A DNA stretch of 64,000 nucleotides from Ectocarpus siliculosus (GCA_000310025.1 FN649746.1:1295907-1359906), one strand, 5' to 3'. Counted from the first letter of the stretch, positions 1 to 12,417 are shown. The notes: generated by a model not told the origin, from the sequence alone. Numbers and translations: made by a program.

Positions 1-56
1 GCAACACTCGGCCCTCAGAGGCACGGCACAGGCGAACGCCAACTGTTTTTGCAGAC

Positions 57-3000
57 CTGCGGGACGGCCTGGAAGCAGGCCCGAGCGCAGTCCGGAGGGA
101 ATCGGCCGAGCAACGGCCGCAGGTCCCCCCGCCTCCCGCCGTCGGAGAAAACGGAGCGAGACACAAGCTCCTCGAGGGCCGCACGTGCCGTCGGTACGGC
201 GGCGAGGAGCGCCTGCTCAAGGGCGGGGCGGCGGGAGTCGCAGGGAGGAGTCGGCGGACAGCGAGCATACACGGTCAAGGGAGCACAACAGTGACGCCAG
301 TTCGAGGTGCGTGTGCATACAAGCATGCGTGTTCTTGGCCTTCTTCATTCGGAGGAATGACATTAACAGGTCATGCACGGAATTTAGCGGCGTTGCCAGG
401 GCGCCGTAAATTAGTTTCAACGTGGAGCAGCACCGCAGTTGCTGCATGTGTGAGCAAGCCTCAAGAGTGAAACAACAGCTAGAACTGGGCAGCGTCTGCA
501 GGCACCCAGAGAGAACAAAAGACGATCAACATTTGAGCAGCCTGGTCACCGCGAATATCGTGTTGTCACGAAAACACTCCGAACACACAGTTGTTGTGGT
601 GCATATGTAGCTTGCCTGAAGAATAGAAGGAGCTACCTGCGGCAGAAGAGCTGGTGACACCGATGCCTGCACGGCAGGTACGGTAAGCCATAGGGAAGGG
701 GGGATGGTAACATCACAGGCGCACCACGTAAGGCAGTGTATGCCCGAAAATGTGCGAACGCAATGAAAGAAGTTTCCCTACCGCAAGATTTGAGGCATAC
801 TGTTGTGGTATTGATTACACAGACAAAGCGGCCAAAGTCACACACGGCGAAACATACCGGAAACATCCTCATGACCCTCTACTCAACTTGCTACCCATCT
901 CCTCGACGAGAAAAAGGGCAACCCCGCGAGCCCCAAACGAACGTGGGATCCTGTGTGGCACATCAGTTGATCAAACAAGCACAGCGGCCTCACGGCTGAG
1001 GAGATATAACCTAGACAGGGGTTTACCCTATCCACACAACATCGCGCGGGCGAAAACCACACCAAGATAGCACACGTACAACCCATGCTAGTACCTGCAA
1101 TGCAGCCGAAGTCCAACCCCGACAGTACAACCAACACACCCACACGAAACGACAACAAAGCAAAACGAACACAAATACGTACCCCACGGTTTTTCACGAT
1201 CTCTGTCAGGCCTTGGACGTACGGCACGAACAGCCTCACGAACTGCGACATCATTCCGGAGTGTAGCGCCGCCAGCACGCGCGAGGCGGCGGGCCCGCCT
1301 CTTCCCTCCGCGGCCCGGATGGCGGAGTGTCCTTTCGGAACACAACGTTCGAAGAAGAAGAAGAAGAAGAAGAAGAAGAAGAAGAAGAAGAAGAAGAAGA
1401 AGACAAGAAGGAAAAAAAAGGACGAGAGAAGGAAACACGAGAGAACAAACAGACAAGACACCCGTCAGACAATGCGGAGAACGACGACAAAGGGGCAGAG
1501 CACTACGACATAAGAGAAGTCGAGGAGACGTGGAATAGTCGACGCGTCGGGCCGAAAGCTTCTCAACGCTCTGCCGAAAACACACGCGGATGCCGTTGCG
1601 TTTTAGACGAGCAGAAGACTCGAGCAGCCCGATTTTTTTGTAGAGAAAAACTCAGCTTCTTGACTCCTACGTGAACCAAACCCAAACGTCCCGGTTCCAA
1701 CGAACGCGACAAATGGGGAGATATTCCTCCACAAATTGCCCTAGGCCCAAACAACTGTGTTCGGGCAAAAGTCGCGTTCCGTCATACCGCACGGTAGGAG
1801 CGACAGCCACCCGTGCGCCTCAAACACCGCGGCGTGCACGCGGACGGGTAGGTCCATCAAAGGCAGCTCCAGACAAATCCGCTCCAGGAGCGGGCCACAG
1901 AGCGGTACCACGCACTCCTCGTCCTCCATCCTGCCGCTGCTCTGGGACGCAGAGCCACTACCGGAGGATGATGCCGACGGCGGCAGCCGCAAGGCGGAAA
2001 GCGCCGCTCTCCACGCCGCCCCCCCGTGCTCCCGGAGCACGAGCTGCACGACTCTCGCCGCTCGATCAACCACCGCCACGGCGGTGCTCTCGCCGGAGGC
2101 CCTTCCGCTGCGGTCGCCCGCGATGTCTGCGAGCCGTGGGCCCCACGACGGCACGCTGCGAACAGGCCACGATGGGTAGCACCAAGCGCCGCTCGTAGCA
2201 GCAGCAGCAGCAGCAGCGCTCGCCGCGGCAGCGTTCCAGGGCCAGCTCTCGGGTTCAAGCAGGTCGGAATCATCATCGCTCTCGCCGCCACCTGCAGAGC
2301 CGTTGTAGCACGTCTCGAGGACACCGAGCAGGGCTTTCGCGAGCGCCATTTGCCGCCTACCGTGTGCGCCGCGATTGTTCTCTGGTGCCACCGCCGAGAG
2401 CGAAGCGATTTCACGCGACAGGAAGCTTAGGACCGCGTCGGCCACGGGCAACACGCCCGCTGCCGCTGCTGCATCATCGATATGTCTCGCTGCCACTCCG
2501 GGGTGATCTGTTCCCCCCCCAATCCCCTGGTTTCCGTACACCGCGGTGCCCCAGCCTGTAGCACCGGATGGCCTATCGACAGCAGCCGCGGAGGACACCA
2601 GCAAAGGCAGCATCTCGAAAACCTTCTTCTGGATAGCCTCGTTGGGCAGCATTCTTCTCCCCGTTCCCCTGAAATCGGCGGTGTCCGCGCCGTCCCCGTA
2701 GCTAGTCTGACGCTCGAGGGCTTCGAGCACCTCTGACGGCTGCCGAGAGCTGTACTCCCACATCTCGGCGCCCAGGAGGCGCAGAAGAGCGGAGAGGCAG
2801 CCGCACACCTGACAGACAGAAAACGCGCGCGTTTTTCGGGAACGCAGGGTTGGCCCACAAGAACAAACCACGCCGTGACGATTGGCGGAAAAGGTGCACA
2901 TAAATCTGGCAAGGGGAAGCTCTCTTTCGTCGGCAGGGACGAAACGGTAGCCGGTGGTCGGTCAGCATAGCGCCCATCGGGAGACCGAACGGAAGACTGT

Positions 3001-3165
3001 CCGAAGTAACCGCGGTTCAATCGTTCCTGCCGCCGGCCAAAGGACAACGCGACCGGTAACGCCGCCAACACCATCGGTAACAGCTTCCAAGGAGGAACAA
3101 CCTAGACAACCCCCACCTCTCTTTCCTTCTCTGTCTCTGTCTCTGTCTCTGTCTCTGTCTCTGTC

Positions 3166-3218
<53 letters not shown>

Positions 3219-6200
3219 CTCTCTCTGTCTCTGTCTCTCCGTCTCTCTCTCTCTCCTCCTCTCTCTGTCTCTCTCGCAAGACCAAGTTAAGAGTCCCGAC
3301 AAAAAAAAATGAATCCCACACATGTCGAAGTTGGTTCGCGCTGGCTGTGCGGAATGGCCGTCGTCGATACGCAGCAGCACCCAACACAGAACCTCACGCG
3401 AAACGAAAGCCATGCATGACGACAGTGTCCGCCATCCCCCCAGCTGCTGATAACAAATTACGCAAACAGACGCGGGCCGATACATCTGCCACCGAGGAGG
3501 ACACGCATAGACTGTACAGAGATTTGTGTTTTGGAATTAGCATTCAGAGTATTGTGCTTTTTTCCAGTTTTACCCGCTGGCACTGACGTATTTTCATTGG
3601 CCAACCTCTAGCCCAGTCTTGCTACGTAGTAGAGAAACACACACGTCTCCACCGCGGCCCGCCAGTCGGGGAGGGGCGCAGACTAGAACAGACTGAGTCT
3701 CGTTCATTTGCCGGTTAGCGCGGTCGATGCAACTGAAAGAAACACGCACACGATTACGTACTAAATATGTGTGCTTCGAACCTGCAGGTACAGGGAAACA
3801 CCCCGGGGTCCGGGACCGTCGTCGAACTTCTGCAGAGCCAGGTCCACCAACGTTGGAAACCCATACGCCAAGAGCGGCGCCGCACTTGGCTCCAAGAGCT
3901 GAGGAACACCACACAGGGGGACAAGGGACATGGGAAGAGCCAACGAGTACGTTGAGAAAGGTGCTGGCAATAAGAGGGCGTGAGAGGAAACGGGCAGGGT
4001 CAAGCAAGGCCCTCGGAACATGAAAGTTACACTACGTCTGTCGACTTGTACTGCTGCCTTCACGCGTTTCCGGTCGACCGATTCAAACGTTCCCCGAAGA
4101 AAAAAGTGGTAACGGTTTTGTGCCCATGGTAATTCCGTGGAAGTCGTTTGCGAAGTCGTCCACAGAGTGCGTGTGAATCACGCTGTGTCCCACGATTCGA
4201 GACACAATCATACAGATCCCATTTCGATACGGTGAAGCACACAGTGGTGTTCGAGGTTTTAAACCTGCAACGCCACGTGCAGTCCGCTCCAATGCAACCG
4301 CTCCCCGTCGCTGTCCGGATCAGACCCGGATGCCGTCGGGTGGGCGCCGCCGCTGCTCAGGCCTCGTTCGAGTACGGGAACCCAGCGGTCGATGACGGGG
4401 CTGAACGTCCCGTGTAGGCAGGGGGAGCGGAAACCCGTCGAGGTGGCGATAGTTGAGCGACAGACAAAAGGAGAGGGGGGGAGGTGAGGACCATGATAAA
4501 ACAGATCGATTTCAATGTTTTTTTACTGTTAATGATAGTCTAGAAAAGTGCAAGTCGAAAGTAATTTGCTGTGTGAAATTCCCACTGAGAAAACGTGTAC
4601 GGCCCGCAGCAACTATATAATACGACGGGCTGAAAGAATATCAGTCGGATACGTGCGGTTTGAGATGTACCCCGTATCGCACACTCGTGCAGAAGAACCG
4701 CCTTCTCGCGGGAATCACACGGTACGGTACGACGGTACGGTACGGCACGGTACTTCTCTCCAAGGCGGCAGCAAACACAGAAAATACACTGCTCGACGTT
4801 GCACGGGGCTCCGGACTGGCGCATAACCCCCCAACCCACCCGGCCGTACCGTGATGCGTGGCCAGCCGTTTGGCAGCATGAGGTTTTCGTGAACAACTAT
4901 CTCCCACTGCATCTGTACTACAACATCGCAAGAGCAGGAACGGTGCTTCGACATACAACGGGTCCGAGGCCATTTGACTGACGACATCACTTGATCCTAT
5001 CCCCTCCCCCCCACAAAGCCATCTTTGGCAAAAGTAGGGTAAGTAGGAAGGAACGATTGGTCATGCGTGATCGGTCCTGTTATAACAATGCTCCGCCCTC
5101 TCGACGGCGCGCGGTCAACGCTCTGCCAACGAAGACATGCAAAACACGAGTACCCCCCCCCCCCAAAAAAAAAAAGACTCCGCGTTGCCCCATAGTGAGC
5201 ACTGATGCCACGCGCTTACCTCAGCACCTCCACGTACTCCTTCGCGCGGATTCCTCCGGCCCTCCTCGCCATCGACTGCGCCCAGGCTCTCGTCGACGCC
5301 TCCCTGTGCACCAGTAGGGTCAGCACGCCAGGCCAGTGCTGATTCCATTCTTCCCCTGAGAAGACCCCCTCGCCGGAGCTGGTAACCTGAGCTCTCGAAT
5401 GGGGGCGGGCGGCGAGGAAACGGCGAGCGTTCAGTCCGCGGCGAAACACAAACGGCGGGGGAGACGATGGTCCAAGGGAATGGGACGGTGAAACGTCAGC
5501 AATACAACACCGGAGAGTGGTGCAATATCGAGTAGAGACTGCCTATCAATGACGATAAATCAAACAAACCCAAGTTCGCGAAGAACGGTTGAGGTTTTCA
5601 TCAAAGCATAAACACACAGGGATGATTTTGGTGGAGACTTTATCCCAAATATTCAAGGCGTCCTTCTGCGTGGCCGTTGTCAACCCCCACAAGAGCCCAA
5701 ATGGACGAGAAGGAGCAGTCAAGCCCGTTTTCGTCTCGAGAAGAATGAGGTTTCTCTTCCCGTCGTTGTCTCAAGGGTTCCCCCTCGCCTCCACCTCTGC
5801 GCCACCGCATGCTACCGAAGCGACACTGCCGCTTAGGAGGTTCCCGGGCTATTCCGTGCACAAAACAACTGCCAGCAACCTCCCAACAGCAGTACCTGCG
5901 AAAGGGCCGCCAAGAAGGCTCCTTCTATCCCACCGTCCTCCAGCAGCTGCGAGTAGGACAACACCTCCCAGAACGCCAGGGTGCCATCCACCCCGAGAGG
6001 GAACGACGAAGAAGCAGTGGCAGCAGCCCCCGTGGTTTTGCAGGCTTCGCCGTCGACTCCTGCTAACCCTTGTCCGGTCGCTACCGTCCCGGACCCCGCC
6101 CCGTCCGATCGCGCCGGTATTCCGGCTGGCGCTTTCCCGGTAGAGCGGAAGGAGCGTTGGAGCCGGTCTCGGTCATGTTCGAGGACCGCCGCTTCAAGCC

Positions 6201-8174
6201 TCTGGGTCTCGGCGGGCCTGGGCAGCCGGACGGAGATAAGAACAAGTTACTATTGCTGTCGGGTATCGTGGGGGGCCGGGATGCCAGGCTGTTTCCCTCA
6301 TATGTACTGAGTGTCATTATAAGCCGCTGTTTTTTCCTAGGAACCCCAGCATTGGTTCGTTGACTGGGAGCGTTCCAGGCGTGTGCTCTGTTGTGCGACA
6401 CCAACACGAGGACTTACAGTAGCACGCCACACAAACCGAGTGCAAAAGTAGACCATTCCCACAGAAGAACCCAACCATTTCTCCATCACATTTCACCAAC
6501 ACTCACGTGATTCCTTCGTAGGCGCCGCAACTTGGCCGTGCAGATGTGCACGCGAGGTGTGGCGATCATGCCTACGGCGACTACAGTTTTTCCCATTATT
6601 TGAATTAAATCAGCGCTCACACACGGCGTTTCTTACAAAACTAAAATAACAATCGCCGATGTACGCGTACCGTTCTTCCTCCGAGAGCAGCCTCGCCAGT
6701 ACAGTTTCCTTGGCGGCGTGGTAACGGCGGAGGCAGCGCTTGCACGTGGAGAGTTGGAGGCTCACCGTCTGCCAAACAATACCTACCCCGGTGAGGCTGT
6801 CCGAGCTGGACAAAGGGCGGAGGTGTGGGGACAGGAAGAGGTTAGATAGATCTCCTATGGACACGTTCGCTGTGACGGGGCTTCAGATCCTGTAGACCAA
6901 AGAAGCTCATCCATGCAAGGGGATTTGTCTCCTCATCCCCAAGAAGCTATGACGCGTGAAGCGAAGATCTCTCCAACCACCCGCGTGCATCCCTGCTGTA
7001 CCTGGTTGTGCTGGTGTCTGAAGTCACCGGCGCGTACGGCAGCCCTTCGCTTTCGCACCCACCATCCAACGATAGCAGCATTTCAGCCATGGCATCTGGA
7101 TACCTGCCAGGAGAGGAAGTGTGTATTGATTGCAGTTTGCCTAATGCTTAGTATTATAGTGCACACACCACGTCGTAAGGGAGCACGAACAACGGCGGGA
7201 TTTCGATTATTTTGCCGGTGAATTCAAGACGAGCGTGTGTCCGAAAAACCGAAAACGACCTTCTGGTGAGGAGCCCTTCGTTAGATGAAGCAAGTTATCA
7301 AATTATCAATATAATGCATGACTTCGAAGTATATTGTAGCGACGTGTGCTACCTTGTGCGTGATTGCAGGATGCTCTTCCGCATTTCTCGAAGTCAGTCA
7401 AAACGACGATTGAATATCCGTGTCCCTCGCTAACATGTCCGGTGTACTGCTGTATGCGGGGCGACACCTACAAATGTATGAGAGCGGGCACTGCCGCGTG
7501 CATGCTAACGTTCAGTACCATTTACACTTGGACAAAGTTGCCTGGTGCATGGACAGCAGTGCCGTTACCCGCCATGGGACACCGTGGAACCATAGAACAC
7601 CACGGGACACCACGGTGCCCAATGGCACACCGCGGGACGCCATGGCGAGCCATTGGATACCACGGCACACCGTGGCACGCCATGGGACACAGGGGGATGT
7701 CATGGTACGCCATGGCACATGATTGGACACCACGGCACACCATGGGACACCACGGTGAACAATGGCACACCATCATGCACCATGGCACACCGTGGGCCGC
7801 CATGGGACACCATGGGCCGCCATGGGACACCATGGGATGCCATGGGATGGGACGCTGTGGGACACCACGGTGCACCATGGCACACCGTGTGGGACGCAAT
7901 GGGACATGACGACGGGTTTAAGCACAGAGTCAGAAGTCATGAGACACTTCCCGACGCCATGAGACGCCATGGACCACCGTGGGACGCCATGGAGAAAGGG
8001 TGAACCATGGCACACTTGTGGGACGCCGTGGGATACCACGGTGCACCATGGACCGTGTAGATGTGTGCCATTTATTTTGTTCCCCCCCAACCAGGCCATT
8101 CCAGCGAGTCTTTGATAGGACCACAAGTCTCCAACCAAGCCGGGCACACCTGCTTCTTTTCACTACTGTACCCC

Positions 8175-8224
<50 letters not shown>

Positions 8225-8651
8225 GAGTATTCGAGTATGCATATGAAAGTTTGCAAGCTACAGCAGTGTGCAACCAACACTACATGTTTCTCTAGTTACT
8301 GTATGTAAGTACAGGGACGATCATTTCTCACCTGCACCACCAGTGCTCCGGATGCCTGAGCAGCAACTCGGCCACGGCCTCAAACGGAAAACCGAATCCC
8401 TGGGCACTTCTGTGCAGATCATCATACTCCTGCTCGAAGCGAGAGATGGCGGCCTCGCAGCCTGCTGCTGTAAGGTCTATCGTGTCGGTCGCGAGGTCGT
8501 GCTGCTGCTCCTGCTGCTGCGGCGGAATCTCCGCGTCCTGCTCGCCTTGGGCAGGTTGCTCCTGGCTGAAAATCTCCTCATCGCCGAGTTCTCCTTCCTC
8601 CAGGTTGCTCTCATCGCTTTGGCCGTCGACGCTTATCACCTCAACATCCAT
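57..8651 (-). CDS. SEN1/senataxin-like protein, N-terminal part (gene A, 3' end outside window)
   Basis: Nine exons can be joined in phase, giving 832 stop-free codons: 8651-8332, 6760-6637, 6201-5896, 5386-5220, 4400-4265, 3898-3782, 2808-1788, 1331-1183 and 212-57, continuing past the left edge. Exon 1 is acidic and Gln-rich and ends in LLLRHPEHWWC. Exon 2 carries the CKRCLRRYHAAK motif, matching the Cys-x2-Cys...Tyr-His-x-Ala of senataxin N-termini. Exon 3 has LAFWEVLSYSQLL, exon 4 LLVHREASTRAWAQSMARR and exon 8 FVRLFVPYVQGLTEI; all three align in order with helical segments of the SEN1_N domain as I remember it. Family knowledge: Sen1/senataxin are nuclear RNA/DNA helicases of transcription termination and R-loop removal. 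The superfamily 1 helicase domain should lie off the left edge, so helicase activity is inferred. Exon 7 (340 codons) includes a low-complexity Ala/Ser stretch. The exon 2 and exon 3 acceptors were chosen for phase and could be shifted a few bases. Confidence 0.82.
1351..1403. repeat. (GAA)17 / (TTC)17 microsatellite at a splice acceptor
   Basis: Seventeen GAA units plus a partial one on the plus strand. Read on the minus strand it is a TTC run that ends about 20 bases before the acceptor of gene A exon 8 (exon start 1331), so it acts as that intron's pyrimidine tract. Confidence 0.95.
3111..3277. repeat. (CTGTCT)/(CT)n compound microsatellite
   Basis: About 165 bases of CTGTCT, CTGT and CT repeats in the intron between exons 7 and 6 of gene A. 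Frames across it (Ser/Leu on plus, Arg/Glu on minus) are artefacts of the repeat. Confidence 0.95.
5080..5160. repeat. Dispersed repeat M2, copy
   Basis: Contains ACAATGCTCCGCCCTCTCGA and AAGACATGCAAAACACGAGT followed by a C run. The order and spacing are shared with copies at 24765-24975, 26300-26420, 50505-50660 and 57850-57935. Confidence 0.65.
7565..8055. repeat. Decamer array built on CCATGG / CCACGG / CCGTGG
   Basis: About 490 bases of roughly 10-base units such as CCATGGGACA, CCATGGCACA and CCGTGGGACG, dense in the palindrome CCATGG. Because ten is not a multiple of three, all frames on both strands stay open and give His/Trp/Gly/Thr-rich false proteins. It lies in intron 1 of gene A. 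Confidence 0.9.
8179..8221. repeat. (GA)n microsatellite
   Basis: About 21 GA units in intron 1 of gene A, just after the decamer array. Confidence 0.95.
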
Positions 8652-9066
8652 GGCATATCCTAATAGCAGAGGGACCACCAGCACACGTGCAAATCCCGCC
8701 GTTCTAAACCGCGCTCGCCGAGGTGTGCTGAAGGCTACAGTCCCGTGAGGATCTACGAAAAAGAAAAGTCAACGCAGTGCGCTGTCATGCCCCTAGTTTT
8801 CTCGGCTGGAGCTAAGTCTTCGAGTGCAACAAGAGATACTATCGTCCATGCAACTGCACTCGCCCTCTCTCTTTCTCCCTTTCCGCATGACTTCTACTCT
8901 CCGGCACGCAGTGACCCGAAACAACACGGCAGCTAAGATGCGCCGCTCTTACTACGTCGTACACCAACATCTCCGAAAAAATGAAAAAATGACTCATGTT
9001 CGTGTATGTGCCGGTTTGTTGCACACACGACCATCTCTTCCACACTACCCACCAACAACAAGAGAG
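8652..9066. promoter_or_regulatory. Shared 5' region of divergent genes A and B
   Basis: The start codons of gene A (minus, 8651) and gene B (plus, 9067) are separated by 415 bases. This stretch must hold both 5' UTRs and promoters. It is pyrimidine-rich around 8860-8885. I see no convincing TATA box, and no repeat-family copy has landed here. Confidence 0.5.
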
Positions 9067-11478
9067 ATGCCGCCATTATACCAGCCATGGTCGGCAATGC
9101 TGCTTTCTAGCTTGCTCGTGTCCGCCCCTTTCGGTTCCGGAGTCATTGGGTTCAGCACGCCCTCTCTGTTCCGAGCAAGCTCCTCCTCAGCTGGAGGGCG
9201 CACGTACGCCAGGCGGAGCAGGTCCTGGAAGCAACGCCCAGAAGGACGAAAGACGTCGTCGATACCGAGTATGTCTTTGCCAGCGGAGGGTGGGCCAACG
9301 AGCAGGAGCCGGGCAATCGGACTTGGCATGGCATCTCTCTTCTCATTGGCCGTGGCCCCAACGCCTGGTCTTGGGCTTGACCCTGTCCGCAAGGTAGAGG
9401 TTGGGATCTCAACAGCAGTACTTGTATAAGCCCGAACTTGGCCAGTGCCGTACATGCGGTGGCTGCTCCCAAGGCATGGATCCAAGAACGAGTATTACGC
9501 ACCTAGGCACAAGCCACGTAGCTTGATAAGTAAGCGCTGAGAAGTGGTTCATGCAACATCTTGCCAGCAGAACACGAACTGCTGTGGGTCAACTTTGTTT
9601 CGGTGCATACTTGGAATACAGTGTAGAGGAGTACACACAGCAGTAGATTACAGCACATTCCAATCGGCAACGGTGAGCCAGACCGCGGTCATCTTGGGAG
9701 GAAGTGCAACCTTTCGTGCCTGCACAGGCATCTTCGGTTATGAAAACTATCGAAACGCGCCTGCTGTTGGAACCTCCCGCGCTGCCATAACGCAAGCTGG
9801 CCATCATGATTGGTCTCTTGTTGCCTCGTCTTTCGACGATGGATTTGAAGTGCCTATTTAGGGTGGCATGTTTCGAGGTCGTATCAATGAGCTGGGTGAT
9901 GGCGACAACATGAAATGCTACTTGGAATGTTTGACCAGAAGAGTACTTTTCCATCCCATCCCCATCCCATTCCCATGCGATTTCGATGGGAGCACCATCC
10001 CACCACTTCACGGGAACCGATCGGTTTCCCCTGCAGATCGTTACACGGTGCCCGTTACTTGTGATCAATATTCATCCGCCAGGTACAAGAGCAACTACGC
10101 ATCCGAGCACAGGAGGAGTTCGACAACGTAGAGGCTCTTGCTTCACCAGAGGGAGGCAAGACCATCCAGCCTGTTCTTGCTCTGGTACCTATCATCACGT
10201 GAGCTTTGTACACCTTTCCTGCATCTCCAACATGTCCCTGAGAAATCGTTGAACTGTTCGTTCTCAGCAGTTTGTAAGCGACCAATTGAGGCTACGACAG
10301 CGGTATGTGTCGACTTGGGCCGTAGATTTTGGACAGGTGGAGGCGTCGTGCTGCGTTATATGCAATATCATATCTGCAGTTGCCCGGTTTCTCCCCCCCA
10401 AAACACTTGATGTAGCTTGAAACACGAAATAGGCATCACTACCTGAAGACTACGGAACAGGAGGTTTTGTAGAAATGTAAGAGGCTTTTGTTTTCTGCAG
10501 AGACGACTAAATGCGTTTTGCTATCATTCCCCGAGAGGACTTCAGGACGGCGCCATGTGTGTCTAGATTCGTGGTTCAAACACACACGTTTTGTTTTTTT
10601 TCGGATGTTGTTTAAGGTTGGTATGGGTTCATTGCTGTCGTTGCCAGTGATGCTCCATGTCTTGAGCTAAAGCAATAACCAATCCAGCCGCGCTTCCTCG
10701 CACAGCAGGCTTGAGCCTCGAAACAATCACTGTTTCTGGCCGAAAGGACGTTTTCGCATGGGGCAGTGGTAGAGGATACAACGTATGCGGTGTTTTAGCA
10801 CACACTTGGTCTACACAGCCGGGAGAGTGTCAATGTCCACTTATACGGTGTTTTTGTCAGGCTGACGCTGTTGCTGCGATGCCGGTCGCCCTCTCACCCA
10901 ACCATCCTGAAGACTAAATATAATTTAAAGTCTCATTGTCGCGTGTGCTTGTCTCGTTCCCCGCGCGCCTCAAACGGCAAAGGCTTCGACTGCAACTGGA
11001 CGAGGTCGAGAACAATCTCAAAGACCCACGGCGGTTCGGAGCCGCGTTGACCATCCTGCAAGCTCAAGACTTCCAGAAGAAAGACATCAAGCGCGTGTTC
11101 AACGCGTACAGCGACAACATCTACTACTTGCCAGATTCGGACCGGGAAAACAAGTACCTCCAGGGCGGGGCGACGCCTTCCAGCCGACAAACGCTGCAGT
11201 ATCTCCTCCGAAACGACGTGATCGACAACGTCGAGGCTCTCACTGCGGAGATCGCTTATCTAATCAGAGAGAGGGAGTCCGGGGGCGAGGACGGGAGCGA
11301 GGCAGACACCGATGAGAAGGACTTGAGGATGTACTTGGGGAAGTGCAAGCAGGGCTTCGACAAGTACCTGGGCATGGTGCTGCAGAACGAGATCGACGAG
11401 GCAACAGACATGGCCAAGGTGGCCTTGGCCAGCAAGAGAAGGGGAAACGCACCCGCTCCCGCGAAAATGCCTCTGTAG
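9067..11478 (+). CDS. Predicted thylakoid-lumen protein, plastid-targeted, family not recognised (gene B)
   Basis: Three exons join in phase, 9067-9393, 10083-10198 and 10983-11478, giving 312 residues. The N-terminus reads as a tripartite address: a signal peptide (MLLSSLLVSAPFG), a heterokont plastid motif around Phe (VIGFSTPSLF), an Arg/Ser-rich transit part, then a second hydrophobic stretch after SRSRAIG (AIGLGMASLFSLAVA) typical of thylakoid transfer signals. The expected RR is RSR here, so the Sec or Tat route is open. The mature part is predicted alpha-helical and charged, with LVPIIT at the second junction and then LDEVENN, NIYYLPDSDRENKYLQGG and SSRQTLQYLLRNDVIDNVEA. It resembles small helical photosystem II-associated lumenal proteins (PsbQ or Psb31 type) in size and composition, but I cannot assign it to one. 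The gene is head-to-head with gene A. A long antisense frame at 9045-9485 is a shadow. Confidence 0.78.
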
Positions 11479-12046
11479 CAAGCTTGTTTGCTAGCGAGAA
11501 CTGGGGGAGTTTGTTCGATGCTTCTAGAAACCAGTAGAAAGGTTCTGTATCGTGCTCTTTCCGTCTAGACGGTCTCCCGCCAATCCATCATCGGTAGCTA
11601 TAGAGCGGTGGGATGTAGCCCTGTTGTGTTGATGGGTGTAACTGTGCTGAGTGCATGTTGTCAACCTTGCAGTTGAACATAAAGTATAAAAAGGCTGCGA
11701 CTACAAGCTGGGCCAGCCAAGAAGCTCACTTTCGTTGTTTCGCGTCGCACGCTGCCAATTCCGCGAGTTTAGGCTTGAAATTTTGTGGCTACACTTGGAA
11801 GACCATCGAGGATGCGCCGGTGCCAGAATTTTTCGAATCTGAGTTGATTTGGGTATTGAATGCTCAATTGGCGGTGTAGTGGGAGATGGTTCCGGTACTG
11901 AAATCAGTATTAAAAAAGTTTTACAGATTAAGCCGAAAATTAGTTACCTGGGAGCATTGCCAGAACAATGATGGTAGTTACAAGGCTCAGGTCGTCTTCC
12001 ATCAAAAGTTATGGCTTCGTAAAAGGTCCTATACAACACCCAAGTG

Positions 12047-12113
12047 CGAAGGTGTACCGATTCTGGTAAAAGTCAATCGACGGATACCCTGCGAATCGGG
12101 TCCTCCTTAACAC
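12047..12113. repeat. 67-bp direct duplication, copy 1
   Basis: The stretch starting CGAAGGTGTACCGATTCTGG and ending CTTAACAC recurs at 12322-12388 with a single visible substitution (TCC versus TCG near the end). Both copies lie inside the inverted-repeat element at 11698-12733. Confidence 0.85.
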
Positions 12114-12321
12114 TCTCCACCCACAGAATTTACCCTCAACTGGGAACCTCTTGTGGCCAGGACGGGTAATTCGATGGAAGTGTCACAAGGTTCTTTATAG
12201 GATCGATTCCAAGAGGTGTTCTCAGGACTGACACACAATGCGTCCATGGGAACTGTCCAAGTCAGGAGAAAAAAAACGTGCACCCAAGGAGATTCGAACC
12301 AGTATCCAGCTGACGCCATAA

Positions 12322-12388
12322 CGAAGGTGTACCGATTCTGGTAAAAGTCAATCGACGGATACCCTGCGAATCGGGTCGTCCTTAACAC
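12322..12388. repeat. 67-bp direct duplication, copy 2
   Basis: Second copy of the 67-base unit at 12047-12113, nearly identical and in the same orientation, separated by about 208 bases. Confidence 0.85.
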
Positions 12389-12417
12389 AAGATACTGAGC
12401 GAAAGTGAGGATATCGC

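Noticed and set aside
883-1585. Frames with poly-Phe, poly-Leu, poly-Lys, poly-Glu or poly-Ser runs
   Set aside because: All come from translating the GAA/TTC microsatellite in different frames. Only the 1331-1183 part on the minus strand is a supported exon of gene A.
7364-8003. His/Trp/Gly/Thr-rich frames on both strands
   Set aside because: Artefacts of the decamer array, which is open in all frames on both strands.
9045-9485. 146-codon minus-strand frame that looked protein-like
   Set aside because: The plus strand here carries a signal peptide, plastid motif and transfer signal, and splices in phase to two further exons. The minus frame has no partners.
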